64,000 nucleotides of DNA from Naematelia aurantialba (lineage: Eukaryota; Basidiomycota; Tremellomycetes; Tremellales; Naemateliaceae): the NCBI GenBank assembly GCA_021527695.1, contig JAKFAO010000010.1, positions 1 through 64,000 on the forward strand. The letters are read 5' to 3'. Positions 45,781 to 55,938 of the stretch are shown here, one piece after another. The stretch's first letter is position 1, and every line of letters starts with the position of its first letter. The notes below the pieces were generated by a model, which saw only the letters and a list, made by a program, of their open reading frames with translations, was not told where the DNA came from and ran no database searches. The translations under genes were made by a program, and so were the position numbers.

Positions 45781-46866
45781 TGTTAACTGGAGCAGTGAAG
45801 TTTGCGTGGGCGGAGTCGGCGTGGCCTGTGACGGTGAGTCAAGGTTTGTCAGTCTGGGGATTGGACTCCGTCGCGTATAGGAGTCGTGAATGGGTGGCGA
45901 GCCAAATCCAATGCGGTGCAAGCGTACATGGACACGTAAGAAACGATCCCTTGACTGGCGAGCACAGGCCGCCCCTTTCATGCCAAATGACTCTCAATGC
46001 GAGTCACTCAGCGTAGATAAAGGATACTTTTGGCTGCCTCTTGCGCGGTGATTCAGCATGATCGACCAGTCAGAAGACACGAGGTAAGAAGCCTCACTAT
46101 TAATGAGCGCGCATCCGGGTGGCCTAATCGCTAAACTAGAATTACTCTCCGTCCTGGAACGGCATTGGTAGGACACTGCCGCCACTCGTCTACTGACTAG
46201 GAGCGCACGGACGTTCTTAAGCCGGTGTGGCATTCAATCGTGAAATTGTCGCGGGACAAAGGGTGATGAGTTATATGGCAGGAAAGTCCAGGACCGGAGT
46301 CTCGTCTTATGTATTTGATGTACAGTGTGCAACTGCTGTCTTTTGGATCCCTGCTGGTTGATACGAGTGGGCTGCTTTGTTTTGGAATCCTTTTCCAAAC
46401 GGAGTCCCACTTGGGGTGTTATACGGGATGTTGGAAGGGTCGCCGTTGCAGCTGTTGTCGGCGAATGGTATTTCCACCTTAGGCGATCACGGTCATGAGT
46501 ACCATGACAGAGTGAGTGCCCAATCTAAAACTCGCTGTCCAACTCAAATGAGAAGACGCTCTTACTAAATTAAATCGTTGTCCAAGACTTCTTATGAAGG
46601 GCAAAGCCATGCTGAATGGTATCCCCGAAGAGCCTTGTAGAAAACTACAACCTACAACGCGAGTGGATGGGGCTACAATGCGAGAACTCTGTCTCCCTCT
46701 AGAGAGCAGGGCCAGCTTGTCTGCCGATATCGACGTGACGGCCTTTTGAGGGTTTTTCCCTAACTGTACTTTTCGGCATGCTCCAAGGCGAAGAGAGGAT
46801 CGCCATGTTTTGCCCAGCGTGGGGACGGAAACCTATTAGGTCAAAAGCCCGTTACCAACCTTTTGG
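45781..46866. other. Spacer between array members 1 and 2
   Basis: No accepted frame apart from a possible N-terminal extension of array member 1 (to 45981). Confidence 0.5.
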
Positions 46867-47727
46867 TCAAAAAGTGATGAATCTGGCCAGTGAAGTTTTT
46901 CTCTGGTTCCCAGGTCGGGGCACAGAGCGAACACTGACGTCCTCTGGAACCATTATCTGCAGCGACATCGTCTCTCCTTCCGCGCTCCTCCGTATCTCGC
47001 CCCATATGCGCCCCTCTATCTTCGAGCCGTCTTCGCCTTGTTCGTGATGGGACGATAAAAGACTGATCTTTCTAGTTCCTGGGGGAATCAGCTCTCCACT
47101 GAGCTCTCCCGTCAAGCTAAGATAGATGTCTGAATAAGTTTGGTAGCCAACTAGTCTCTTCTGTATCCACTTGGCAAATTGGCGTTTGTCCTCTGTGCGC
47201 ACACAATCCTCCCAGAACGTGCTGCCGGTTTCAGATATTGGGTACACAGTGAAGGACGCCTCATACATATCGTCTGTGCACTTGATCGATCTCTTTGTAA
47301 TTTTAGACGGAGTGCGGTCTGGCTCTAACGGATCGGGGTCCGTTGGGTTCTCCAGAAGCCTCTCCAGATCCAAGTCGCTAATGGTCAGCGTTCTTGTCGG
47401 GCAGGGATGCCCCGCGGTCATCGTGTCAGAGGCGAAACTGTCAATGGTGATCGCTCTCGACAGGGTGGGACCGCCGGCGAGCATCACGTCAGACTCCGAG
47501 GTCAGTGCTCTTGTCGAGGTAGGAGACACTGCAAGTGTCGTGTCAGACGAAAGGGAGTCGATGGTCATGGTTCGTTCTGGTAGAGAAGCGACCGATAGGG
47601 TGGTGTCCGAGGCGAGACTGTCGCTTCTCGACAGGCTGAGGGGTGTCGACTTGGGGGATGAGTGTAATTCATCTGTATATTGTAGAGCGGTTGAACTAGC
47701 TGACTTTGGAAAGCGCGAAGAGTCCAT
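46867..47727 (-). CDS. Unrecognised protein, array member 2 (286 residues), with internal repeats
   Basis: Single exon from ATG 47727 (MDSSRFPKSAS). Residues about 25-120 consist of roughly four degenerate repeats of about 24 residues with the pattern DSL/F-x-SDT...P-x-x-R-x-x-T-I. The C-terminal half has FTVYPISETGSTFWEDCVR, FAKWIQKRLVGYQTYSDIYL, LTGELSGEL and MSLQIMVPEDVSV. This matches the order of blocks in the neighbouring genes (acidic/aromatic start, W-x-x-x-R, Tyr, Gly-x-Leu, then an I/V-x-VP-x-D end). No signal peptide or membrane segment. Function unknown. Confidence 0.6.
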   Translation of the reverse strand: MDSSRFPKSASSTALQYTDELHSSPKSTPLSLSRSDSLASDTTLSVASLPERTMTIDSLSSDTTLAVSPTSTRALTSESDVMLAGGPTLSRAITIDSFASDTMTAGHPCPTRTLTISDLDLERLLENPTDPDPLEPDRTPSKITKRSIKCTDDMYEASFTVYPISETGSTFWEDCVRTEDKRQFAKWIQKRLVGYQTYSDIYLSLTGELSGELIPPGTRKISLLSSHHEQGEDGSKIEGRIWGEIRRSAEGETMSLQIMVPEDVSVRSVPRPGNQRKTSLARFITF

Positions 47728-48771
47728 GGCGCCTGAAAGAGCCAGCAACCAGCGACGACTCGATCAATCCGTCGCCTAAAAACACTCAACCGCGGTGTCT
47801 GTGTGGGGTGACTCTGCGAGCGGCCGCTGAGGTTCCTCATCCAACTAGGCGAGACGGAGAGTTTTTGGGGCGGAGAAAATTATTCGTCAGTGGTGAAAGC
47901 TCATGACGGCTTTCAAGCCGGAAGATACGCTGGCTCCGCTCCCTGCGAACCGCCGAATATCCTTTCGCGTCCTCCGCCTTGGCGGAATTTGAATCGACGT
48001 TTCAGACAGAAACCCCTATGTTCCGAGAGGGTGCGGCGCGTATCCGGCGCGCCTTCCGTCATAAGCAACAAAGACAGCCAAGTCGCAGGAGAGCAGACCC
48101 CGGCCCGAGAATACTCAGTCAACTAAGGATTCCGACTCAGGGAAGATCAATCGTCTACCAACCCTACAGTGGAAAAATTCATCTTTAGCATTTCTCAACC
48201 AAAAAGGAGTTGTCAGGGGACCATGTACGTCTTTGTTCTAAAAAGAGATAGTGAAGAGGGTAGTTTCCCTTGGACACTGGCCGGCAGAAAGTGGTCCTAG
48301 GCGCATAGTTCATGTCTCGAAAAGCCGGCGAGTAACTTGCCAACTAAGTGAAGCAAGTCGACACTGAGGGACGGGGGACTTGGACTCGAACATGGCGACC
48401 GGTCTGGCTTTGCAGCAGACCCGACCTTCCCGGCTTTGGGGCGGTCCTTGAAAAAGGGCTAATGATGTGCAGTAGACGTCATTTGCTCTGTGTTTGTGGG
48501 CTTGGACCAATTGCTTTAAACAATGACCTCGCCAGGATATTTTCGGCACATCGGCACTCTGATGGCGAGAGTTTGCCACTGACGAAATGTAACCCTGCGG
48601 CTCGCATAGTGCATCGGAAGTGTATGGTATCCTAGAACACAGACACTGTCTGAGGGCTACACTTGGCGTGTCCGTCACATTGTCACATTCTGTATGAAAT
48701 AATCCTACAAGACTAGTGAGACGGTGAATTCGAAGGACGTATTCTACGGTTCAAGCGTTATTTACCTCTCA
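47728..48771. other. Spacer between array members 2 and 3
   Basis: No accepted frame; short frames on both strands lack coding character. Confidence 0.5.
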
Positions 48772-49335
48772 TCATGGGACAGATGTGCCCGGGGTATCAG
48801 TGCACACCGAGGGGTCAGAATCTTTTGGCACGAAGATGTCAAGCACCATCGTTCTCTCCTTCTTGTCCCATTGGAGATGTGAGGTGACTTTTCCGACTTG
48901 ATATATCTTTGACACGGACGATCTATGGATCGGCACTTGGTGACCCTCGATCAGGCGGCCAACGACGTATTGGTAGGCAAGCAAGCTGGTCTGTCGTTCC
49001 GCCATCCATCGTGACCAAGCCTCCTGAAATTGCTTAACCTCGTGCCGTGACATGTCGTCTGTCCAGTGAAAACCCGTGTCCTCTCTGTTGACGCGAAAAA
49101 CCGTGCGGTGGCGGTCGTCAGAGTCGCTAAGGACGATTTCTGTCCTCACCACTGTACCCGGACGGTCGCCTGGAGTGGGGTCCTTCCATCGGTATAACGG
49201 GTCATGTTGGTTGTCCGCTTTGGTAGCCTCTTGGGAGTCACCAGGACCTCCCAAAGTGGTTGACGGCGGAGGATGCGTGTCTGGCAATCGCATAGTACCC
49301 TTCGACACTCGGGAGCGAGTGCACATGCCGTGCAT
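48772..49335 (-). CDS. Unrecognised protein, array member 3 (187 residues)
   Basis: Single exon. After a short Pro/Thr-rich lead, VVRTEIVLSDSDD and TVFRVNREDTGFHWTDDMSR are followed by FQEAWSRWMAERQ, LAYQYVVGRLIEG, KVTSHLQWDKK and TMVLDIFVPKDSDP. The block order equals that of array members 2 and 4, so this is the most compact form of the domain. The first ATG is 49335; MRLPDTHPPP at 49293 is an alternative. Function unknown. Confidence 0.55.
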   Translation of the reverse strand: MHGMCTRSRVSKGTMRLPDTHPPPSTTLGGPGDSQEATKADNQHDPLYRWKDPTPGDRPGTVVRTEIVLSDSDDRHRTVFRVNREDTGFHWTDDMSRHEVKQFQEAWSRWMAERQTSLLAYQYVVGRLIEGHQVPIHRSSVSKIYQVGKVTSHLQWDKKERTMVLDIFVPKDSDPSVCTDTPGTSVP

Positions 49336-50083
49336 CGCAACGGCTGTCTGGGCAAGTGGTAAACACTATAGAAAAGACGAAGAAGTCCGATGAGCGATTT
49401 CCGCATACAGCTCACGAACAGCGCCATTAGCAAAGAAGGCCAGGTGGTTTGAACCATGAACGTCACTACATAGCCGGTACACGATGAGTCAAGATCCACG
49501 AAGGCCCTGCTTGAAACGCTCGAGTCGGGCTCAAGGCTCATGATGTTAATCTGTTAACCCTCGGAGAAGGCAAATTCTTGAGGGCACGAAACAACAAGAA
49601 CTAAATGTCATGTTGAGAACCGTTGACTCTGACAGATTTCTCCGAGAGCACACTCCACAGAGACAGAGGATCTTCAATGGGCGATCACCGTGCCCCTAGT
49701 CACGAGAGGTAAGCTCGTCTCGGCCGCCGCCGCTCTCCCTTTGCTGCTTTGGCGTGGGGCCTCCTGGAAATCCATTGTACCCGACAGACAGTTTATTACG
49801 CGTGGAGTCATTACTTGGTGGCCTTCGACCTTGTTTACTCGATGCATCCATTCGTAAACGCCGACTCTGAATACTGAGAAAGAATGAGAACAGGATCAAA
49901 GGTAGCCTTGATTCGCCACTCTCCACCACTTTGTTGTATCACAAGACGACACAGCTGGCCACACATCCGCTGACAGGCAGACAAGTAAGGGTCGACTCTC
50001 CGAAAATCGAATACAGCACATACTCGCAAGAAGCGGCTGGCTGATGCGGGGGAACTACCCAAGTCAGACTCAACCTGTGTCGC
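49336..50083. other. Spacer between array members 3 and 4
   Basis: Minus-strand frames 50062-49835 and 49929-49696 include CGQLCRLVIQQSGGEWRIKATF, vaguely like the end block of the array proteins. A fifth, degenerate member is possible but not supported. Confidence 0.35.
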
Positions 50084-50707
50084 CTACTCGGTGACTTCCG
50101 AGCCAGCCGGGTCTGGCGGCACATGTATCGTCACAGTCAACTCTGTGCCCGTCTGAGATCTGACAAGCTTGCCCCACACAAGCCCACTTTTTTCCTCGAT
50201 GGGTTTGTAGGGAGATTTATAGCCGCCCTTTCGACAGATACCAAGAATACCTCTGACCCGATAGTAGTCGAGTTCATGTGACCGCCTTGTCGATAGCCAC
50301 TGAGTGTGGCTGTTGTGGTACTGTTCTAGTGCGTCGCCTGTTAACGCATCTTCAATATGGGAAGCCTCCCCGGTCACGACATAGCGAGTCCAGTACTCGT
50401 CGCCAGAGAAGCCATAGGCTACGCGAGTCACACTGTTCGTCTTCAAATTCGTAGCCCTGTCGGATTTCGCTGGGTCAGTCGTCTCGTTATTGATGCTGGT
50501 GCTAGCACTGGTGCTGCTACCCAGCTCATGGAAGTCGGGTTCCACTTCCTTTCCCTGGTCATCCAGTTGAGCCGCCACGACTGACGAAGGGGGACTCTCC
50601 GCCCTGGTGAAAGTCGCGACGAATGGGGTTGCAACAGACGTAAAGATTTCGTCCCCGTTGGGATCTAGCGTTGTCGAAATTGTCAGCACCTTAGCAGAAC
50701 CCGGCAT
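50084..50707 (-). CDS. Unrecognised protein, array member 4 (207 residues)
   Basis: Single exon from ATG 50707 (MPGSAKVLTISTTLDPNGDE). A Ser/Thr-rich stretch follows, then TRVAYGFSGDEYWTRYVV, then ALEQYHNSHTQWLSTRRSH, LDYYRVRGILGIC, SGLVWGKLVRSQTGTELTVT and IHVPPDPAG. The frame is open upstream to 50812 without an ATG, so an upstream exon cannot be excluded. Same block order as array members 1-3; the four share strand and lack of introns. Function unknown. Confidence 0.55.
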   Translation of the reverse strand: MPGSAKVLTISTTLDPNGDEIFTSVATPFVATFTRAESPPSSVVAAQLDDQGKEVEPDFHELGSSTSASTSINNETTDPAKSDRATNLKTNSVTRVAYGFSGDEYWTRYVVTGEASHIEDALTGDALEQYHNSHTQWLSTRRSHELDYYRVRGILGICRKGGYKSPYKPIEEKSGLVWGKLVRSQTGTELTVTIHVPPDPAGSEVTE

Positions 50708-51282
50708 AAGTTGTTGCCAGACTTCTTCAGCGAACAGAAAGTCGAGGGAAAAGATGTTATTGCTGAATGCCCAAGCCGAGGAGCACTGCTGAAATCGCCT
50801 TCGCTTCGGCAAAGAGAAGGCTTGGAATCAGTGGAGTAGCCAGTGGCGATGAGTGAAAGGAGAATCAAATACAATACGGGGATGTTGTCGTCGAAGCACA
50901 CTCGCCACCTATGGGAAGTCTGCATGTCAAGGTAGCGTGGGATGGTGTTTATGCATTATGTTTATCCACAGCTGATGTGAGTAAAACTCGTACTCGATTG
51001 TTACGCGGCCAGCTTATTGGGACACTCCCTCCGGGATCAAAAATTGCCTCCGCGGCCGAGACTTGGTCGCTCTTTTTTTTGGGTGGCTGCTCGGGAATTT
51101 CCAGGGTCTAATCTATCTCCACTATCACCTCCCCCCCTCTCTCCTTCCCTCCAGCCTCCTCCTCAACTCCTGTTTGTTCTCCGTCCTTCGTCGTCCTACT
51201 TCTGCCATCCTCCCTTCTCCCTCCTCCCCCACAGCCTGCAGACGAGAACCAACATATCTCGTCCAACTCAATCCTCAACAGC

Positions 51283-52950
51283 ATGGACATTAGTGCCACC
51301 ACGGGATCAGGTCTTCTCATGGGAGGAAGGCGCAAGGGAATCGCGCTGCTCCTCCTCGGAGCCGGGACCGTGCTGGCACTGCTACTGCACACCTTCCACC
51401 CGTGAATTCAGCTGGGCGCCCATTTGCCCCCCTCATACAGTCAAGCTGACCGCCCTTTAGACCATCACGAGAGCTCATCTCAAGCTTCCGACCTTCTTCC
51501 TTCCTTCCCAATGCTGCTACCTCTGGGTTTTCCACCCATTCCTCACCATGCAACCCCTACGACCAGCTCGGCCATCTTTCCATCTCCCGCTCCCAGCCGT
51601 TCTCAAACCGGTGGATCCCATACCGCATCGACTGCCCGGCGCCAGCTCTCATGGCTTCTCTTGTCCGCGACGCATGGGACACCCAATTACCCGACGATGA
51701 CACAATCGCCCACAATCCACTGGAGGCATCGTCGGAACAAGGCAGCTGGCGACACGAGGCTCTGGACCCGCTTGGCAGACAATGGGAGGACGTCAGCTGG
51801 GCGAGGAATCGGACCATAATGGTCATTGGGGATAGTCTTGGGCGGGAGAATGTGGGATTTTTCTGTCAGGTGGGTTTATCTCTCTACAATTTTCATTTCC
51901 TACATGTGGGAAAGGATGGTCAGGTGGCTGATCATGACCCAGCTACTCGGTGAAAAGATGTTTGAGATCAACTACAAGCATCCGTGGCACCCATCCGATG
52001 TTAGGAAGGAACTACAGAAAAGACTACCAAGCCACCACTCTCACGCGTGCTATGTCCCGTCTATCGATTTTCTCATCCTGCAGGTCTTTACGTTTGGTCT
52101 AGATGTCGACGGGTATTGGTCAGCTCGAGTGCGTCCGGCTTTTTCAGCCCACTTGTCCACTGCTGACTGGCTCAGGAACCTCTTGCGGTACCTTATCCAT
52201 ACGAGGAGCGGATGGCGCAACTCGCGCGACCATACATTCATGCAGCGAGGGATATGGACGTAGAGCCAGACGTGGTGTACCTTGCGAGCGCGATGTGGGA
52301 TCTCGCAAAATGGAAGGAAGAGGATGGCGTCGCCGGACGAGATGCAGAGGAGGGGCTGGACACGTAAGCTTCTCAGCTCCTTTATGGCCAGTCATTAGGG
52401 AACGTCTACTAATGCCCATACAGGGACAGACTCGAGTGGTATCGCACAAGAGTCCGGAGCGTTCTTGGGAAAGCACAAGAGGTGTTCCCCTCAAGCCACT
52501 TGTCATGGCTGACCAACCACTATCGTGAGTATCCTCATCGTTAAGCCTGTGTCCGTACCCCTTACGCCGTGCAGCCATAGTCGATCGCACGAAAGCATTT
52601 TTCGACAAGCCACATGCGACAAATCGCTTGATTCGAATGCATCAGCTCAATCAAGCAGCGGAGTCTGCGGTCGTCGACAGCCCAGACTTGGCTGCGGTTG
52701 GAATGATGCGCTGGGGTGAGCTCATGATTGGGACAGAAAAGTATCAGCGTGACGAGTAAGTCTCTCGGTCGGCATGTAACCCGTTCTCAGACTGGATATG
52801 GAAGCTGAACCCGATTGTTCCAGACTACATCATCTTTTGTTTCCTGGAGGATACTTGTGGTCTGATATGATGCTGTATGATCTTCGAGAGGCTGTGTACA
52901 GCAAGGCAAGCGTAGGATGGTGGTCTGGCATGAGGCGGCTGGTGCGTTGA
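51283..52950 (+). CDS. Membrane-anchored SGNH/PC-esterase-like protein (copy 1)
   Basis: A multi-exon gene. The N-terminus carries one signal-anchor (GIALLLLGAGTVLALLLHTF), so the domain should face the Golgi lumen or outside. The luminal part has SPCNPYDQLGHLS, NRWIPYRIDCPAPALMASLV, then IMVIGDSLGREN (GDS block with the candidate nucleophilic Ser). Near the end comes RDELHHLLFPGGYLW, a DxxH motif supplying Asp and His. This GDS...DxxH plan is that of PC-esterase/PMR5-Cas1-type polysaccharide O-acetyl enzymes; Cryptococcus Cap64/Cas3-family capsule proteins are possible relatives. A paralog with matching intron positions where compared lies at 56924-58869. The precise sugar substrate is unknown. 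Confidence 0.75.
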
Positions 52951-53156
52951 TGGATCATTTTACCATGTAGGACGACAAGTAGATTTTCCGGTAGACTACT
53001 TGAGATGTTGTTGGCAGATGCCCACCACCACCCTCACCGACGAAGGATAGGACCCGCAGTTCTCCGGTGCATTTAAGGCTAACCCAGCTTGGGATCCGTT
53101 GACATGATACCAGAGAAGGACTTATGCCACCCTGGCAAGAAGCCTTCATCCACCCC

Positions 53157-53249
53157 CACGTGGCATATTGCCACGTCACTCAAGACCACATGCATGTCAC
53201 GTTAAAAACACGTGGGATCCACGTGCTTTTACCACGTGGAAACCACGTG
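53157..53249. promoter_or_regulatory. Cluster of five CACGTG palindromes
   Basis: CACGTG at 53157, 53209, 53220, 53233 and 53244; the last four are spaced 11, 13 and 11 bp apart, about one helix turn. CACGTG is the canonical E-box bound by bHLH proteins such as Cbf1 or Pho4 types. It lies just upstream of the Mutator-like fragment, so it may be that element's terminal or promoter region. Confidence 0.7.
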
Positions 53250-53351
53250 CATCGTGAACTCATGCCTCATTCAACACGTTCAACTCGAACTCCCCTGGAC
53301 GTGTATCTACTCGCTGTCCCCATATCTCAACAACCACTGCAGATAAACTCA

Positions 53352-54144
53352 ATGTCTCTCCAGATTCATGATCCTGGAGTCCAGGAGCATGAGATAGACC
53401 CTCCAAATCTGCATGACGATGCAGAACCGACCTTTTCTGACGTGCCAAAGTGAGCATGCTTCCTATTCTTCTCCTCAAGCTCATATGACAGTCCCGAGCT
53501 ATATGCCGAGCTTGCCGAGTACCTAGAGGCTCCCTCACCGCTACAATCCATCGAGAGGGAGGCTCTACCATTTATCCGACCCCATATAGAGCTCTCTGCC
53601 GATTCTCTCATCTGCTTTCGATCATATGCAGAGAGGGGTCTCGCCATCAAGGCATTCAATGAACAATCTCGCTTTTATGGCTTTGGCATCACCATTATCA
53701 ACTCCAAGGGACGATTTGGCACTGCCACGCTTGCTTGTTGGAAGGGTGGAGAGTACAGAGACCGCGTAGATCCCGCTGTCCGCAAGCAAGACGCCCAAAC
53801 GGTCAAGAATGGCTGTCCCTATCAAGTCAAAGTCTCTCAAGGTCCCGACAGTCTCTGGCGATGGCAAGTGACTGCCAATGAACACAATCACCATCATTTC
53901 ATGCCGTCAGCGATCCCCGTGCATCGCCAAATCGATTCCAAGCTCCGAGAAAAGCTCGAGAGACTCATACAGGCAGGTGTGACAGCCAAACGTCTACAAA
54001 CATTCATACTCGACATCAATCCTCACCATCCCATCCTCACCCGGGACATCAAGAATCTCATATTCCGCAATGGGAGACGGGCCCGTGGTGCGCAGTCTGC
54101 CGCCCAGGCAGCCATAGCCAAGCTTGACAGCGAAGGTGACCTGT
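53352..54144 (+). pseudogene. Mutator-like transposase fragment, FAR1-type zinc finger
   Basis: A short first exon (MSLQIHDPGVQ...) is spliced at 53452 to a long frame that runs into the LTR at 54145. The protein has the FAR1/WRKY-GCM1 zinc-finger layout found at the N-terminus of Mutator-like (MULE) transposases: AIKAFNEQSRFYGFGITI, a Cys in LACWKGG, NGCPYQVKV, then VTANEHNHHH. It is followed by a helix-turn-helix-like stretch (AGVTAKRLQTFILDINP, ILTRDIKNLIF). The catalytic DDE domain that should follow is missing; the frame ends at the LTR border. It is therefore a 5' half of a transposase gene. Confidence 0.72.
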
Positions 54145-54556
54145 TGTCACGATGCTCCGGTCTAACTTCGGCGACCTGGGACCGCTGCACAACGACTGGC
54201 TTGGAAGTGGACGAGTTCCGCGCGAACTCGTTGAGAGAATGAGGAAAGCCTTGACTTGGGACTGGGAGGTGGAGTTGGGGGACGTGGACTGAGACTTGGG
54301 CGATCTAGAAGAACTCAGATGAGTGGTTGTAGACCCGTCGAAGTTAGAGCGAGATCGTTGGGTCTTGGACTATGGGACTCAATCGAGGATCGCTGAGGAA
54401 CCTCACTACAATCCGGTAAATTCTATATACTCTCGTCGAGACGAGTAGATACTCGCTCAACCTAGACGAGTTCCTCAAGCCCCACGTGACAGCCATGCCG
54501 CCATCCCGGTCGCGTGGATAGTCACGTGACGACTCGACGACGTCTCCGTCATGACA
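54145..54556 (-). mobile_element. LTR (family A), inverted copy without target duplication
   Basis: 412 bp, TGTCACGATG...CCGTCATGACA, about 95% identical by eye to the reverse complement of the solo LTR at 1708-2120. The flanking pentamers differ (CCTGT before, GCGTG after), unlike the other two LTRs in the window. Its two sides carry unrelated transposon genes, a Mutator-like fragment and a Crypton-like fragment, both truncated exactly at the LTR. Confidence 0.9.
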
Positions 54557-55338
54557 GCGTGCCCCGCGGCATTCCGTAGGCTCTCCAGTGTGTTCACCTG
54601 CTTGTAGTGTTCGAAGGACCTCGCCACCTCTTCCCTCGCCTGGTAGCCGTCAAAAAACAGGTCTGCGGGCTGTTAGTGGACCTATCCTTGCCCATACGAC
54701 TCACTGCTGCCCTTGTCAACATAGTTATGAGCATTGCGCTTTGCCTGCAGTTTCATCAAGGCATTGAGGATAACGTTCATAAGTGCGCTCCTTGGTGACG
54801 CGTAGGAGTTGATCCCACGGTTGACTTGGCTGTTCCAGAGGTCCACGAGAGCTGCCACATACCCATTAACCGTTGACTTCGAGAGACGGGTAGTTGCGAT
54901 GGCCCTCGCGGCTGCGCAGAGGTCATTGGCTGGTCGCACAACAGGTGCAGAACATGGCTCTCACCGTTGCTGGTGCCTAGGGACTCTTCTGGCCTCACAT
55001 GGGCCGCGGCACGCCGCAAGTGGTCAATCTCGTTGTCAACTTGCCGTAGCCCATCCATGTCGAGTAGCTCGGACTCTTGAGGGTCGGCGGCAGCTTCCAC
55101 TGGCTCGCTCATATGGAGGGCCTCGACCTGCTCGTCCAGGCTGGCAGCAGCACGTTTGCGGGAGCCAGGGAGGAAGAAAGGACTATCAGGGGGTAAAACA
55201 GCCTCGTATATGAACATGAGCGCGTGGTGGGGAGTCACGGTCTCTCTTCAAAGGTCCGTCAGGTCAACCCTTGCGCGCTCGTTTGCCCATGTGGACCCGC
55301 GCGGGTCTGTACTCACCCCGTTGGCCACGCTCGGGCTT

Positions 55339-55543
55339 TGTCACGAACCTGTCCCAAGTAGTGATGGCTTGAGACAGGATGGACCGCAAAGGTTTACTAA
55401 GCTTGGCCTACGTCTGACGGGTGTAGAATCACAAGCGGGAGTCTTTTATTTATACTGTCACGAACCTGTCCCAAGTAGTGATGGCTTGAGACAGGATGGA
55501 CCGCAAAGGTTTACTAAGCTTGGCCTACGTCTGACGGGTGTAG
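55339..55543 (+). repeat. Direct duplication of the LTR-B 5' end, period 117 bp
   Basis: TGTCACGAACCTGTCCC... through GACGGGTGTAGA occurs at 55339 and again at 55456, essentially identical for about 88 bp, separated by a 29-bp stretch holding a TTTATTTATA sequence. Confidence 0.92.
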
Positions 55544-55628
55544 ACCGTGAAGCTTGTGTATTGGTTGGACAGCAAGCAGTGGCCAGCCTGGTTGACGAGG
55601 TAGCGTCGACCAGGAGTGCGAGATGAGT

Positions 55629-55691
55629 GTGAGAAGAATGTGAGGAAAGAATGTGAGGAAAGAATGTGAGGAAAGAATGTGAGGGAAGAAC
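55629..55691 (+). repeat. 13-bp tandem GTGAGGAAAGAAT, about 5 copies
   Basis: Three perfect units flanked by two variant ones, within LTR family B. Confidence 0.92.
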
Positions 55692-55818
55692 GTGAGATAA
55701 ATAAAAGACTGGAGAACTACAAACTACAAAATGCGCATCCTTTTATACCTCTGGCATCATGGCTCTTCCACGCTCATTGTGGCTCTTCCACGCGTGGTTC
55801 AACCACGATAAGTACCTC

Positions 55819-55938
55819 CACGATAAGACTTTCCACTATTTGCTACTATGAGCTTTTCCACGATAATACTTTCCACGGTTTGCTACTATGAGCTTTTCCA
55901 CGATGATACTTTCCACGGTTTGCTACTATGAGCTTTTC
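55819..55938 (+). repeat. 40-bp tandem repeat, 3 copies
   Basis: Unit CACGATRATACTTTCCACGG followed by TTTGCTACTATGAGCTTTTC; copies at 55819, 55859 and 55899 with few substitutions, then a partial unit. Lies at the 3' part of LTR family B. Confidence 0.92.

Noticed and set aside
49696..50062. Fifth member of the unknown array
   Set aside because: Only one weakly similar stretch and no continuous frame; not enough to call.
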